From SHWB01 sp050246875 (GTDB taxonomy: Bacteria; Pseudomonadota; Alphaproteobacteria; UBA6615): DNA of 64,000 bases. Under the pieces are notes generated by a model. That model did not search any database. It had not been told where the DNA came from and saw only the letters and a list, made by a program, of their open reading frames with translations. Position 1 is the first letter of the stretch. Each line of letters begins with the position of its first letter. The stretch spans positions 1 through 64,000 of the forward strand of contig JBFWVF010000005.1 of the NCBI GenBank assembly GCA_050246875.1. The letters are read 5' to 3'. Positions 48,789-59,582 of this stretch are shown in pieces. The translations under genes and the position numbers were made by a program.

Positions 48789-49592
48789 TCAGCCCTTCGC
48801 CGCCTTCTCGGCGGCGCGGCCGGCCATCACCTTGATCAGGTGGGCACGGTACTCCGCCGAAGCGTGAATGTCGGAGTTGAGGCCGTCGGCGGAAACCTCG
48901 ACCTTCATCGCCGCGTCCTTGGTCAGCGACTTGCCGAGCGCGTCCTCGAGGCCCTTGTGACGGAAGACGCCGTCCTGGCCCGCGCCGGTCACGGCGACGC
49001 GCGTGGCGCCGCCCGCCTGGGCGACGAACACGCCGACCATGGCGTAGCGCGAGGCCGGGTTGGGGAACTTCTCGTAGGCCGCCTTCTGCGGCACCGGGAA
49101 CTTGACCGCCGTGACCATCTCGCCCGGCTCCAGCGCGGTCGAGAACATGCCGGTGAAGAAGTCGTCTGCCTTGATCTCGCGCTTGCTGGTGACGATCGTC
49201 GCGCCCAGCGCGAGGCAGGCCGAGGGATAGTCGGCCGCCGGGTCGTTGTTGGCGACCGATCCGCCGATGGTGCCGCGGTTGCGCACCTGGGCATCGCCGA
49301 TATGGGCGGCGAGGCCGGCGAGCGCCGGGATCTTCTTCTTCACGATGTCGTTCTTGGCGACATCGACATGGCGCGTCATGGCGCCGATGACGACGCTGCC
49401 GCCGTCTTCCTTGACGCCCTTGAGGTCATTGAGACCCTGCAGGTCCACGATGTCGGACGGCTTGGCCAGACGCTGCTTCAAGGTCGGCAGCAGCGTCATG
49501 CCGCCGGCGAGGAACGTGCCGTCCGAGGCCGACGCGACCGCCTTCGATGCGTCGGCCACCGAGCCCGCGCGCTTGTAGTTGAACTGGTACAT
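48789..49592 (-). CDS. coxM: CoxM-like FAD-binding medium subunit
   Basis: 267 residues. FAD-binding motifs AGGMTLLP and TIGGSVANNDPAADYP are intact, with QVRNRGT between them, and the C-terminal domain is typical. It takes electrons from the 2Fe-2S clusters of CoxS and passes them on, probably to quinone. The gene order S-L-M differs from the M-S-L order of classical CO dehydrogenase operons. Starts 36 bp after coxL. Confidence 0.93.
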   Translation of the reverse strand: MYQFNYKRAGSVADASKAVASASDGTFLAGGMTLLPTLKQRLAKPSDIVDLQGLNDLKGVKEDGGSVVIGAMTRHVDVAKNDIVKKKIPALAGLAAHIGDAQVRNRGTIGGSVANNDPAADYPSACLALGATIVTSKREIKADDFFTGMFSTALEPGEMVTAVKFPVPQKAAYEKFPNPASRYAMVGVFVAQAGGATRVAVTGAGQDGVFRHKGLEDALGKSLTKDAAMKVEVSADGLNSDIHASAEYRAHLIKVMAGRAAEKAAKG

Positions 49593-49628
49593 CGCCTTCT
49601 TCCCTTCCCTGAGCCCTGTTCGCCGTAA

Positions 49629-52010
<2,382 letters not shown>

Positions 52011-52014
52011 GGCG

Positions 52015-52482
<468 letters not shown>

Positions 52483-52584
52483 GACATTCCTCCCTTGACC
52501 CGGGTGACCCCGTAACATCGGTGATGAAGCTGGACGCGCGGGCAGCCGCCGGTTCGCCCGTGCGCCGGTGATCTTGTTGACGCG

Positions 52585-52613
52585 AGTTTCGACCGTGCCC
52601 CGTCGCCCGTCAA
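52585..52613 (-). promoter_or_regulatory. Weak candidate promoter upstream of coxS
   Basis: On the minus strand TTGACG (52613-52608), a 17-bp spacer and GAAACT (52590-52585, three of six matches). It lies in the 165-bp gap between coxG and coxS, which contains no gene. A second, inverted TTGACG at 52577-52582 makes an inverted pair with it. Confidence 0.28.
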
Positions 52614-52647
52614 GGCGCGTGCAGCGGCGAAGATCGGTGTCGGACCG

Positions 52648-53337
52648 TCAGGCGAGTACCACCAGACCGAGGATGATGACGGCGACGACGATCACGCCCA
52701 CGACCCACGTCGTCGTCGACACGCCGCCGGTCGGCGCCGCGGCCGGCAGTGGGCCGGGTTCGGGCGGCGGCGGGGCGACCGGTTCGCTCGCGACGGGCGC
52801 GACGACGGCGGCTTCGCCCGGCGGTGCGCTGGCGATGTCCGGCGCGACGATCGGTGCCGCCGGCGCGGCCGCCGCGGCCGGGGCGCCGGCAGCGGCCTGG
52901 GCGGCGACGATCTCGCCGAAGCGGGCGAAGAAGTCGGCCGCCATCTTGCGCGCGGTACCATCGATCAGCCGGGCGCCGAGCTGGGCAAGCTTGCCGCCCA
53001 CGGTCGCGTCGACGTCATATTTCAGCAACGTGCCGTCGCCGTCGGCCTCGAGGCGGACATTGGCGCCGCCCTTGGCGAAGCCGGCCGGGCCGCCCTTGCC
53101 CTCGCCGCTGATGCGGTAGCCGTTCGGCGGGTCGAGGTCGGACAGCGTCACCTTGCCCTCGAAGCTCGCCCGCACCGGGCCGACCTTCGCCGTCACCTTG
53201 GCCGTCATGTCGGTGTCGGAGGTCTTGTCGATGCTGTCGCAGCCGGGAATGGCCTGGCGGAGAATCTCGGGGTCGTTGAGGGCGGCCCAGACGACCTCGC
53301 GCGAGGCCGCGATGCGGTATTCGCCGGACATCTCCAT
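52648..53337 (-). CDS. coxG: CoxG-like SRPBCC protein with membrane anchor
   Basis: 229 residues. The N-terminal CoxG/SRPBCC domain (about 1-145) contains VVWAALNDPEILRQAIPGCDSI and GGKLAQLGARLIDGTARKMA. An Ala/Pro-rich linker (about 150-205) and one C-terminal membrane helix (WVVGVIVVAVIILGLVVLA) follow. In carboxydotrophs CoxG recruits the enzyme to the inner membrane, probably binding quinone. Here it is the first gene of the leftward cluster. Confidence 0.92.
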   Translation of the reverse strand: MEMSGEYRIAASREVVWAALNDPEILRQAIPGCDSIDKTSDTDMTAKVTAKVGPVRASFEGKVTLSDLDPPNGYRISGEGKGGPAGFAKGGANVRLEADGDGTLLKYDVDATVGGKLAQLGARLIDGTARKMAADFFARFGEIVAAQAAAGAPAAAAAPAAPIVAPDIASAPPGEAAVVAPVASEPVAPPPPEPGPLPAAAPTGGVSTTTWVVGVIVVAVIILGLVVLA

Positions 53338-53365
53338 GGTCGCGTTTCCCCTCGTCGCGGGCCTG

Positions 53366-53386
53366 CCGCAGCCGGCCGGGCTGCGG
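53366..53386 (-). terminator. 8-bp GC hairpin between TRAP permease and coxG
   Basis: Perfect 8-bp stem (53366-53373 with 53379-53386), loop of 5, in the 99-bp gap after the permease stop and 29 bp before the coxG start. It could terminate the TRAP operon or form part of the coxG leader. No T tract. Confidence 0.4.
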
Positions 53387-53436
53387 TCGTCGGTGGTTAT
53401 GGCGTTTCTCTTAGTTGCACCCTGCGCACGGGCAAA

Positions 53437-55575
53437 TCAAGCGGTGGCTTGGCGCTGGCGCCGCCCGGTGCGCAGGCTCCAGGCGAACAGCGCGGCGAAC
53501 AGCGCCACGCCGGCGAAGTCGAGCAGCCAGTCGCGCGGCCACAGGCAGGCGACGGCGGCGACGGCCGCGATTGCGCGCCCGGGCCAGCCGATCGGCCCCT
53601 CGATCCAGCCCTGCATCGCCGCCGAGAAGGCATAGAGGCCGACCAGCGAGAAGGCGAAGACGCGCAACTGCTCGGCGAAGCTGCCGGTCAGCAGGTCGGT
53701 GTAGGCGAACAGCAGCGGGATGACATAGAGGCCCTTGGCGATCTTCCACGCCGTCAGGCCGGTACGCATCGGCGGCGTGCGGGCGATCGCGGCGGCGGCG
53801 AAGGCGGCGAGGCAGACCGGCGGCGTCACGTTGCTGTCCTGTGACAGCCAGAAGATGATCATATGCGCGGCGAGCAGCGCCGCCGTCACGGCGCCCGCCG
53901 GCAGCACCTGCTCGGCCAGGGTCGCCCGGAAGTCGGCCGGGACCAGCGCCAGCAGTTCGCGTGCCGCGCCGGTCGACATCGGTCCCGCCAGCTCGGCGGC
54001 GCGCTCGGGCGCGACCAGCAGGAAGATCGGCCGCGCGGCCTCGGGCACGCCCGACGCGGCGATGGCCTCGACGACGTGCAGGTTGGCGATCAGTTCGGCG
54101 AGCGCCGGCGCCGAGACGGTCGCCAGCATGATGTAGGCCGCCGTCACTGGCAGCCCCATGCCGAGCACCAGCGACGCCAGTGCGATCAGCGCGATGGCCG
54201 CGACGAGGTTGCCGCCCGCCCATTGCGTGATCATCAGCGAGAAGGTGTTGCCGATGCCGGTCGTTGCGACGACGTTGACGACGAGGCCGATGGCGACCAG
54301 CAGCACGGCGATGGTCACCATGTTGCGCGCGCCGAGGACGAGGGCCTCCAGCACCGCCCGCGGTCCCATCGGCCGTGGCGTCAGCCACGAGGCGGCGACG
54401 ACCGACAGGGTGGCGAAGCCGGCAGCGTAGGTCGGCGTAAAGCCGCCGATCAGCAGGCCGACGAGCAGCAGCAACGGCAGCACGAAGGCGAGGCCGCCGC
54501 GCCGCAGGACGTCGGCGAGGCGCGGCACGTCGCGGTCGCCGCCGAGGTTCTGACGACGCGCCTCGATGCGGACGTAGTAGCCGACGGAGATGAAGTAGAG
54601 GATGGCCGGCAGTGCGGCAGCGGCGATGATCGCCGTGTAGGAGATGCCGGTGAAATTGGCCATGATGAACGCGCCGGCGCCCATGATCGGCGGCATGAGC
54701 TGGCCGCCGGTCGATGCCGACGCCTCGACGCCGGCGGCGAAGCGGGGCGGGAAGCCCGCCTCCTTCATCAACGGAATGGTGACCGAGCCGGTCGACACCG
54801 TGTTGGCGACCGCCGAGCCGGAGATCGTTCCCGTCAGCCCGGAGGCGAAGACGGCGACGAGGCCGGGGCCGCCGGCCAGCCGTCCGACCGCGGCACGGGC
54901 CAGGTCGACGATCACGTCGCTGGCGCCCGAGCGGACGAGGAAGGCGGCGAAGAGCACGAACATGAAGACGATGGTCGACGAGATGCGGGCGATCGAGCCG
55001 AACATGCCCTCGTCGGCGTAGATCGAGCGGAACAGCACGGTCTCGGCCGACAGCCCGGCAAACTTGAACATGCCGTCGATCCAGGCACCCCACCAGACGA
55101 CATAGGTCAGGGCAGCGACGATCAGGGCCGGCACGATCCAGCCGGTTGTGCGCCGCACCAGTTCCAGCGCTGTAGCAATGCAGATCAGTCCGGCAACGAC
55201 TTCGAGCGCACTCATGTGCACGCCGCGCGCGTAGATCGCTGTTTCCTGTTCGATCAGGAACAGGGCGGACGCCGCCGCCAGCAGTCCGATGGCGACGTCG
55301 CAGGCGAACACCAGGCGGCCCGCGCCGCGGCCGCGCGGGCTGGCCAGCGGGTAGAGAGCGGCGCAGAGCAGCGCGAAGCCGGCGTAGTGCAGCGCCGACT
55401 GCCACAGCGTCGACAGCGTGCCGAGCGTGTTGAGCCAGATATGGCCGGCGGATATGACGCCCGCGAGCAACGCCAGCGCCATCGCCGGCACGCCGGTGAA
55501 GTCGCGGGCCGGCGTGTCATGCTCGCCGTCGGCGACCGGCGGTGGTGCGGCCGAGCCGGGGACATCGCCGTTCAT
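53437..55575 (-). CDS. TRAP transporter fused permease (DctQM, 4TM/12TM)
   Basis: 712 residues with about 16-18 membrane segments. The N-terminal four-helix DctQ-like part is fused to a DctM-like part containing GLTGTISGSAVANTVSTGSVTIPLMKEAG and ASTGGQLMPPIMGAGAFIM, typical of TAXI-type systems. It imports an organic acid or similar solute using an ion gradient, with the binding protein encoded just upstream. The gap to that gene holds a strong hairpin. Confidence 0.93.
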   Translation of the reverse strand: MNGDVPGSAAPPPVADGEHDTPARDFTGVPAMALALLAGVISAGHIWLNTLGTLSTLWQSALHYAGFALLCAALYPLASPRGRGAGRLVFACDVAIGLLAAASALFLIEQETAIYARGVHMSALEVVAGLICIATALELVRRTTGWIVPALIVAALTYVVWWGAWIDGMFKFAGLSAETVLFRSIYADEGMFGSIARISSTIVFMFVLFAAFLVRSGASDVIVDLARAAVGRLAGGPGLVAVFASGLTGTISGSAVANTVSTGSVTIPLMKEAGFPPRFAAGVEASASTGGQLMPPIMGAGAFIMANFTGISYTAIIAAAALPAILYFISVGYYVRIEARRQNLGGDRDVPRLADVLRRGGLAFVLPLLLLVGLLIGGFTPTYAAGFATLSVVAASWLTPRPMGPRAVLEALVLGARNMVTIAVLLVAIGLVVNVVATTGIGNTFSLMITQWAGGNLVAAIALIALASLVLGMGLPVTAAYIMLATVSAPALAELIANLHVVEAIAASGVPEAARPIFLLVAPERAAELAGPMSTGAARELLALVPADFRATLAEQVLPAGAVTAALLAAHMIIFWLSQDSNVTPPVCLAAFAAAAIARTPPMRTGLTAWKIAKGLYVIPLLFAYTDLLTGSFAEQLRVFAFSLVGLYAFSAAMQGWIEGPIGWPGRAIAAVAAVACLWPRDWLLDFAGVALFAALFAWSLRTGRRQRQATA

Positions 55576-55596
55576 GTGGTTCGACCGCTGGCCGGG

Positions 55597-55620
55597 CGGG
55601 GCGGGCAGGGGCCCGCCCCG
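55597..55620 (-). terminator. 10-bp perfect hairpin between TAXI binding protein and permease
   Basis: CGGGGCGGGC (55597-55606) pairs with GCCCGCCCCG (55611-55620), loop AGGG, 11 bp after the binding-protein stop. Such stems commonly shield or end a share of transcripts so that more binding protein than permease is made. Confidence 0.6.
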
Positions 55621-55630
55621 GAGCCGGCCG

Positions 55631-56653
55631 TCACTTCGCCAGCAGATGGGCCGGTATGGTCACGCCGGCCTCGCGGAAGTACTTGAGCGCGCCCGGGTGC
55701 AGCGGCATCGGCAGGCCGCCGATGGCGGTCTTGAGCCCCATTTCCTTGGTGGCGTTGTGGATGCCGTTGAGGAAGGCCAGGTTCTCGAAGATGGCCTTGG
55801 TGATGAGATAGACGTCCTCTTCCGGCACGTCCTCGCGCACAGCGAGGAAGTTCGGCTGGGCGATGGTGACGATCGCCTTGTCGAAGCCGGGATAGGTGCC
55901 GGCCGGAATGTCGTAGCCGACCCACGTATTGTAACCGCCGTCGGCCTTGGCGATCTGTTCCGGCGTGAAGCCGAGCAGGGCGATCTTGTTGCCCATCGCC
56001 GCGAATGCCTGGGTCACGGCACCGACCGGCACGCCGGCCGGCGTCGACATGCCGGCGATGGTGCCGTTCTGCAGCGCCTCGGCCGACGGGCCGTAGCCCA
56101 TGTAGGCCAGTTCGTAGTCCTTCTCGATATCGAGACCGAGATTGCCGAGGATCACCTGATTGGAGCCGATGGTGCCGGAGTTCTTGGCGCCCAGCGAAAC
56201 CTTCTTGCCCTTGAGCGACAGGAAATCGGCGATGGTGCCGGTCTTGGCGTCGGCGGCGCCGACGACGAAGTGCTCGACGTTTGGCCACAGCATCGAGATC
56301 GAGCGCAGGTGCTTCTGCGGCCCGTCCTTCTCGATCGGGCCGGTGCCCTTCCAGGCCCAGGCGCCGAACAGGCCCTGCAGGATGGCGAACTGCACCTCGT
56401 TGTCGCGCATCAGCTTGATGTTTTCGCCCGAGCCGGCCGAGCTGATGGCCGACATGTTGATCTTCTGCGACGCCTGCAGCTTGACCTTGACCAGTGTCGC
56501 CAGGGCGACGCCCACCGGGTAATAGGTGCCGCCGGTCGAGGCCGTCGACAGCAGGTAGTTGCGCTCCTGCGCCTGGCTGCCGGATGGCGCGGCCAGCGCG
56601 GCGGCAAAGCCCGCGACCGCGGCGACGGCAAGAATTCTGCTTCGCATGGACAT
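55631..56653 (-). CDS. TAXI-family TRAP transporter solute-binding protein
   Basis: 340 residues. Signal peptide (1-29, ending SGSQAQ), then the TAXI N-terminus LLSTASTGGTYYPVGVALA, with SSAGSGENI, GAKNSGTIGSN and the C-terminal PLHPGALKYFREAG. Periplasmic receptor for the fused permease. Glutamate or related acids are known ligands of some members; the ligand here is unknown. Confidence 0.94.
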   Translation of the reverse strand: MSMRSRILAVAAVAGFAAALAAPSGSQAQERNYLLSTASTGGTYYPVGVALATLVKVKLQASQKINMSAISSAGSGENIKLMRDNEVQFAILQGLFGAWAWKGTGPIEKDGPQKHLRSISMLWPNVEHFVVGAADAKTGTIADFLSLKGKKVSLGAKNSGTIGSNQVILGNLGLDIEKDYELAYMGYGPSAEALQNGTIAGMSTPAGVPVGAVTQAFAAMGNKIALLGFTPEQIAKADGGYNTWVGYDIPAGTYPGFDKAIVTIAQPNFLAVREDVPEEDVYLITKAIFENLAFLNGIHNATKEMGLKTAIGGLPMPLHPGALKYFREAGVTIPAHLLAK

Positions 56654-57082
56654 CTTCTGAGGCCTCCCCTCGGAATGCCAGAGGCGCTATCCGCGCCCCC
56701 GCCGTTCGTGCCGTGCCCGCCGCCCGCGGGCACGCCGGTTTCGCGGAACCGGTTGGCCTACATAGCACGATCGGCACGCTACGGGTTGCGCCGGATGCCG
56801 GGAACATTTGGCACATGGTTGGCACACGGTGTGTCTGTTCGGTATCGGATTGCGTATCGTATTTGTGTCATCGGTCGCACTGGGCGGTTGCGTCGAGCGC
56901 GGTGGGTTGCCATAAATCCGGCCTGCCGTTTTCGGGGGAGACGGAAACGGCGGGCGCGCGCGATGCGCGCTGTGGGGTTTGCCTGGGGGGCAGTTCCAGT
57001 CGCGGGCGCGTCACGGGTGGGCCATGGTGCGGACATGGCCGGCCGGCGGCGTCGTGCGGACAGGGCTGTCGTGGAGGCAGTG
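56654..57082. promoter_or_regulatory. 429-bp divergent non-coding region
   Basis: It lies between the leftward TRAP operon and the rightward Mrp-like operon. The middle (56800-56920) is less GC-rich. It holds a sigma-54-like element (56809-56824), a 7-bp inverted repeat (56925-56931 with 56945-56951) and an alternating GCGCGC stretch near 56955-56970. No gene is evident; no confident promoter for the leftward operon. Confidence 0.5.
56809..56824 (+). promoter_or_regulatory. Sigma-54-like -24/-12 element
   Basis: TGGCAC-N5-TGGCA: the GG at -24 and GC at -12 are exactly 10 bases apart, with one mismatch to TGGCAC-N5-TTGCA. It would point to the Mrp-like operon, giving a leader of about 250 bases. 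No enhancer-binding site or regulator gene is seen. Confidence 0.35.
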
Positions 57083-57580
57083 GTGAACACAGGAGAGAAG
57101 GCCCTCTACGGCCTCAGCGCGACCGCCGCGCTGTTTGTCTTCTGGCTGTTGCTGTCGGGACACTGGGATCCGTTCCTGATCGGCGTGGGCCTGGTGTCCG
57201 CGATTCTCGTCGTCCTGTTTTCGACCCGCATGGCCCTCATCGACCACGAGGGGCACCCGATCTACCTGCTCGGCCGCGCCGTCACCTTCTGGCCGTGGCT
57301 GGTGTGGGAGATCGTCAAGTCGGCGGTTGCCGTGACCCGCGTGATCCTTTCGCCGTCGCTGCCGATCAGCCCGACGATGGTGACGGTGCGCGGCAGCCAG
57401 AAAACCGCGGTCGGCCTCGTCACCTACGCCAACTCGATCACCCTGACGCCCGGCACGATCTCGGTCGACGTCGTCGACAACGACATCACCGTCCATGCCC
57501 TGGTCGAGGCCGGCGCCGAGGATCTGAAGGGCGGCGGCATGGACCGGCGCGTCACCCGTTTCGAGGGCGACAACCGATGA
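57083..57580 (+). CDS. mnhE: Mrp/Mnh-type antiporter subunit E
   Basis: 165 residues, MnhE/MrpE family: two or three N-terminal membrane helices (ATAALFVFWLLLSGHWDPFLIGVGL), then the cytoplasmic domain with VWEIVKSAVAV, LPISPTMVTV and YANSITLTPGTISVDV. Start at GTG 57083 fits a GGAGG site at 57073; an in-frame ATG at 57035 is possible but would add a basic tail. First gene of the operon. Confidence 0.93.
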   Translation: MNTGEKALYGLSATAALFVFWLLLSGHWDPFLIGVGLVSAILVVLFSTRMALIDHEGHPIYLLGRAVTFWPWLVWEIVKSAVAVTRVILSPSLPISPTMVTVRGSQKTAVGLVTYANSITLTPGTISVDVVDNDITVHALVEAGAEDLKGGGMDRRVTRFEGDNR

Positions 57581-57864
57581 TGTTCGCGGTGGCGATCGTG
57601 GCGGTTCTCGTCAGTCTCGGCATGGCGCTCGTGCGCGCGCTCGCGGGGCCCACGGTTTTCGACCGCGTGCTCGCGGCCAACGCCGTCGGCTCGCTCGTCG
57701 TGCTCGTCTTCACGCTGTTGGGTTTCGTCGTCGGCCGCCCGGAATTCCTCGATCTCGCAATGCTTTACACGTTGCTGAACGTCATCGGGACGATCGCCGT
57801 GCTGCGCTTTTTTCGTCACGGTGGTGCCGGCGACCCGGAAACGCGCGAAGGCGCCAACGACTGA
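57577..57864 (+). CDS. mnhF: Mrp/Mnh-type antiporter subunit F
   Basis: 95 residues with three membrane helices; ALVRALAGPTVFDRVLAANAVGSL and LAMLYTLLNVIGTIAVLRFF are the MnhF hallmarks. The ATG at 57577 overlaps the mnhE stop (ATGA), with a second ATG directly after. Confidence 0.93.
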   Translation: MMFAVAIVAVLVSLGMALVRALAGPTVFDRVLAANAVGSLVVLVFTLLGFVVGRPEFLDLAMLYTLLNVIGTIAVLRFFRHGGAGDPETREGAND

Positions 57865-57878
57865 GGCGGGGGGCGGAA

Positions 57879-58241
57879 GTGGACATCGTGACACTGCTGG
57901 TTGACCTGCTCTCCTGGGCGCTGCTGCTCACCGGCAGCTTCTTCTGTCTTGTCGGCTCCTTCGGGATGCTGCGCATGCCCGACGTGTTCACCCGCATGCA
58001 CGCGGCCGGCGTGATCGACTGCATGGGCGTCGGCGGCATCGTCGCCGGCCTCGTGCTGCAGGCCGGCTTCACGCTGGTCGCGGCGAAGCTCGTGATCATC
58101 CTGCTGCTGGTGCTCATCACCAGTCCTGTCGCCACCCACGCGCTCGCACAGGCGGCCCTGCACGACGGCATCAAGCCGCTGCTCGGCGCCGCCGCGCGCC
58201 GCCGCCGCGCCGGCGGGGGAGGTGTGTCATCGAAGTCCTGA
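57879..58241 (+). CDS. mnhG: Mrp/Mnh-type antiporter subunit G
   Basis: 120 residues with three membrane helices; GSFFCLVGSFGMLRMPDVFTRMHAAGVIDCMGVGGIV is reduced here to its key marks RMPD..TRMHA and TLG-like glycine positions, followed by LITSPVATHALAQAA. Start is a GTG at 57879. The Arg/Gly-rich C-terminal tail overlaps the beginning of the next subunit. Confidence 0.92.
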   Translation: MDIVTLLVDLLSWALLLTGSFFCLVGSFGMLRMPDVFTRMHAAGVIDCMGVGGIVAGLVLQAGFTLVAAKLVIILLLVLITSPVATHALAQAALHDGIKPLLGAAARRRRAGGGGVSSKS

Positions 58242-58792
58242 TCAACACCGTCGTCCTGCTGCTGATGGTCGCCGTCGTCATCGGCATCGTGCGCGTCCGC
58301 AACCTGTTCGCGGTCGTCATGCTGGGCGGTATCTACAGCTTCCTCATGGCGACCATCCTGTACGTTCTCGACGCCGTCGACGTGTCGATGACGGAGGCGG
58401 CCGTGGGCGCCGGCATGTCGACCGTGCTGCTGCTGGCGACGCTGGCGCTGACCAAGGTGCGCGAAGCGGCGCCGGTGCATCCGCCGGCCCTGCCGCTGGC
58501 GGTGGCGCTGCTCACTGGCGCGGCGCTGATTTACGCCTCGGTCGACCTGCCGCCCTTCGGCGATCCGTCGGGGCCGGGCCACCGCCACGTCGCGCCCGAG
58601 TACATCGCCCGCGTGATGCCCGAAACGGGCGTGCCGAACATCGTCACCGCCGTGCTGGCGAGCTATCGCGGCTACGACACACTCGGCGAGACGACCGTGA
58701 TCTTCACGGCCGGCATCGGTGTGCTGGCGCTTCTCGTGGGGCGTCGCCGGCCGCGCAAGGCAACCGGCAAGTCCAACGGGGAGACGGCCTGA
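58229..58792 (+). CDS. MnhB/MbhD-E-like (DUF4040) antiporter subunit, non-canonical start
   Basis: About 187 residues. An MbhD-like part (VVIGIVRVRNLFAVVMLGGIYSFLMA, DAVDVSMTEAAVGAGMSTVLLLATLAL) is fused to an MbhE-like part with two more membrane helices. In full-length MrpA proteins these modules form the C-terminal end; here they are separate. The first ATG in frame (58265) would cut the first helix in half, while the expected N-terminus (EVLINTVVLLL) begins at an ATC (58229) seven bases after a GGGGGAGG-type site. I therefore place the start at 58229, with doubt. It overlaps mnhG by 13 bp. Confidence 0.75.
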   Translation: MEVLINTVVLLLMVAVVIGIVRVRNLFAVVMLGGIYSFLMATILYVLDAVDVSMTEAAVGAGMSTVLLLATLALTKVREAAPVHPPALPLAVALLTGAALIYASVDLPPFGDPSGPGHRHVAPEYIARVMPETGVPNIVTAVLASYRGYDTLGETTVIFTAGIGVLALLVGRRRPRKATGKSNGETA

Positions 58793-59229
58793 TGCTGCAC
58801 GACACGGTCATCCTGCGCGTCGTCGTCAAGCTGATGTTGCCGCCGATCCTGCTCTACGCCCTCTACGTTCAGGCGCATGGCGACTACGGCCCCGGCGGCG
58901 GCTTCCAGGCCGGCGTTTCGGCGGCCGCGGCGATCATCCTGTATGCGCTGGTGTTCGGCGTTCCGGAGGCGCGCCGGGTCGTGCCGCTGGCCGTGGTACG
59001 CGCGATGGTGCCGCTGGGCGTGTTGATCTACGGCGGTGTCGGCGTCGCCGGCCTGCTGCTCGGCGGCAACTACCTCGACTACAACGTCCTCGGCGCGACG
59101 GCCAAGGGCGGCCAGCACCTCGGCATCCTGCTGGTGGAGGTCGGCGTCTTCGTCACCGTGTCGGGCACCATGCTGACGATCTTCTACTCGTTCAGCAGCA
59201 AGCCCGAGGACGAGGGGAGCGCCGGCTGA
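58792..59229 (+). CDS. mnhB: Mrp/Mnh-type antiporter subunit B (MnhB domain)
   Basis: 145 residues, four membrane helices; VQAHGDYGPGGGFQAGVSAAAAIILY and HLGILLVEVGVFVTVSGTMLTIFYSF are MnhB hallmarks. The ATG shares one base with the previous stop (TGATG). Part of the membrane complex that exchanges cations for protons. Confidence 0.93.
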   Translation: MLHDTVILRVVVKLMLPPILLYALYVQAHGDYGPGGGFQAGVSAAAAIILYALVFGVPEARRVVPLAVVRAMVPLGVLIYGGVGVAGLLLGGNYLDYNVLGATAKGGQHLGILLVEVGVFVTVSGTMLTIFYSFSSKPEDEGSAG

Positions 59230-59582
59230 TGGAGGTGCTCGCCAACATCAACCAGTGGGTCACCATCTTCCTGATGGTGGCCGGGCTCTACATCGTCGTC
59301 GCGCGCGGCAACATGGTGAAGAAGCTGATCGGGCTGGGCGTGTTCCAGACCTCCGTGTACCTGCTCTACATCTCGCCCGGAAAGATCCTCGGCGGTACCG
59401 CCCCGATCGTCGACGCCGCCTACACAGTCTATTCGAACCCGCTGCCGCATGTGCTGATCCTCACCGCGATCGTTGTCGGCGTGGCGACGTTGGCGGTCGG
59501 CCTCGCGCTCGTCGTGCGGATCAACGAGGCCTACGACTCGATCGAGGAAGACGAGATCTACGCGCGGGAGCACGACACGTGA
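59229..59582 (+). CDS. mnhC: Mrp/Mnh-type antiporter subunit C (NuoK-like)
   Basis: 117 residues, three membrane helices; KLIGLGVFQTSVYLLYIS and NPLPHVLILTAIVVGVATLAVGLAL match MnhC, including the NPLPHVLILTAIVV signature. Its start shares one base with the mnhB stop and its own stop overlaps the next GTG. Confidence 0.94.
   Translation: MEVLANINQWVTIFLMVAGLYIVVARGNMVKKLIGLGVFQTSVYLLYISPGKILGGTAPIVDAAYTVYSNPLPHVLILTAIVVGVATLAVGLALVVRINEAYDSIEEDEIYAREHDT

Noticed and set aside
53863..55686. Open frame of about 600 codons on the plus strand opposite the TRAP permease
   Set aside because: Composition is that of an antisense shadow; the minus-strand permease has clear DctM motifs and membrane helices.
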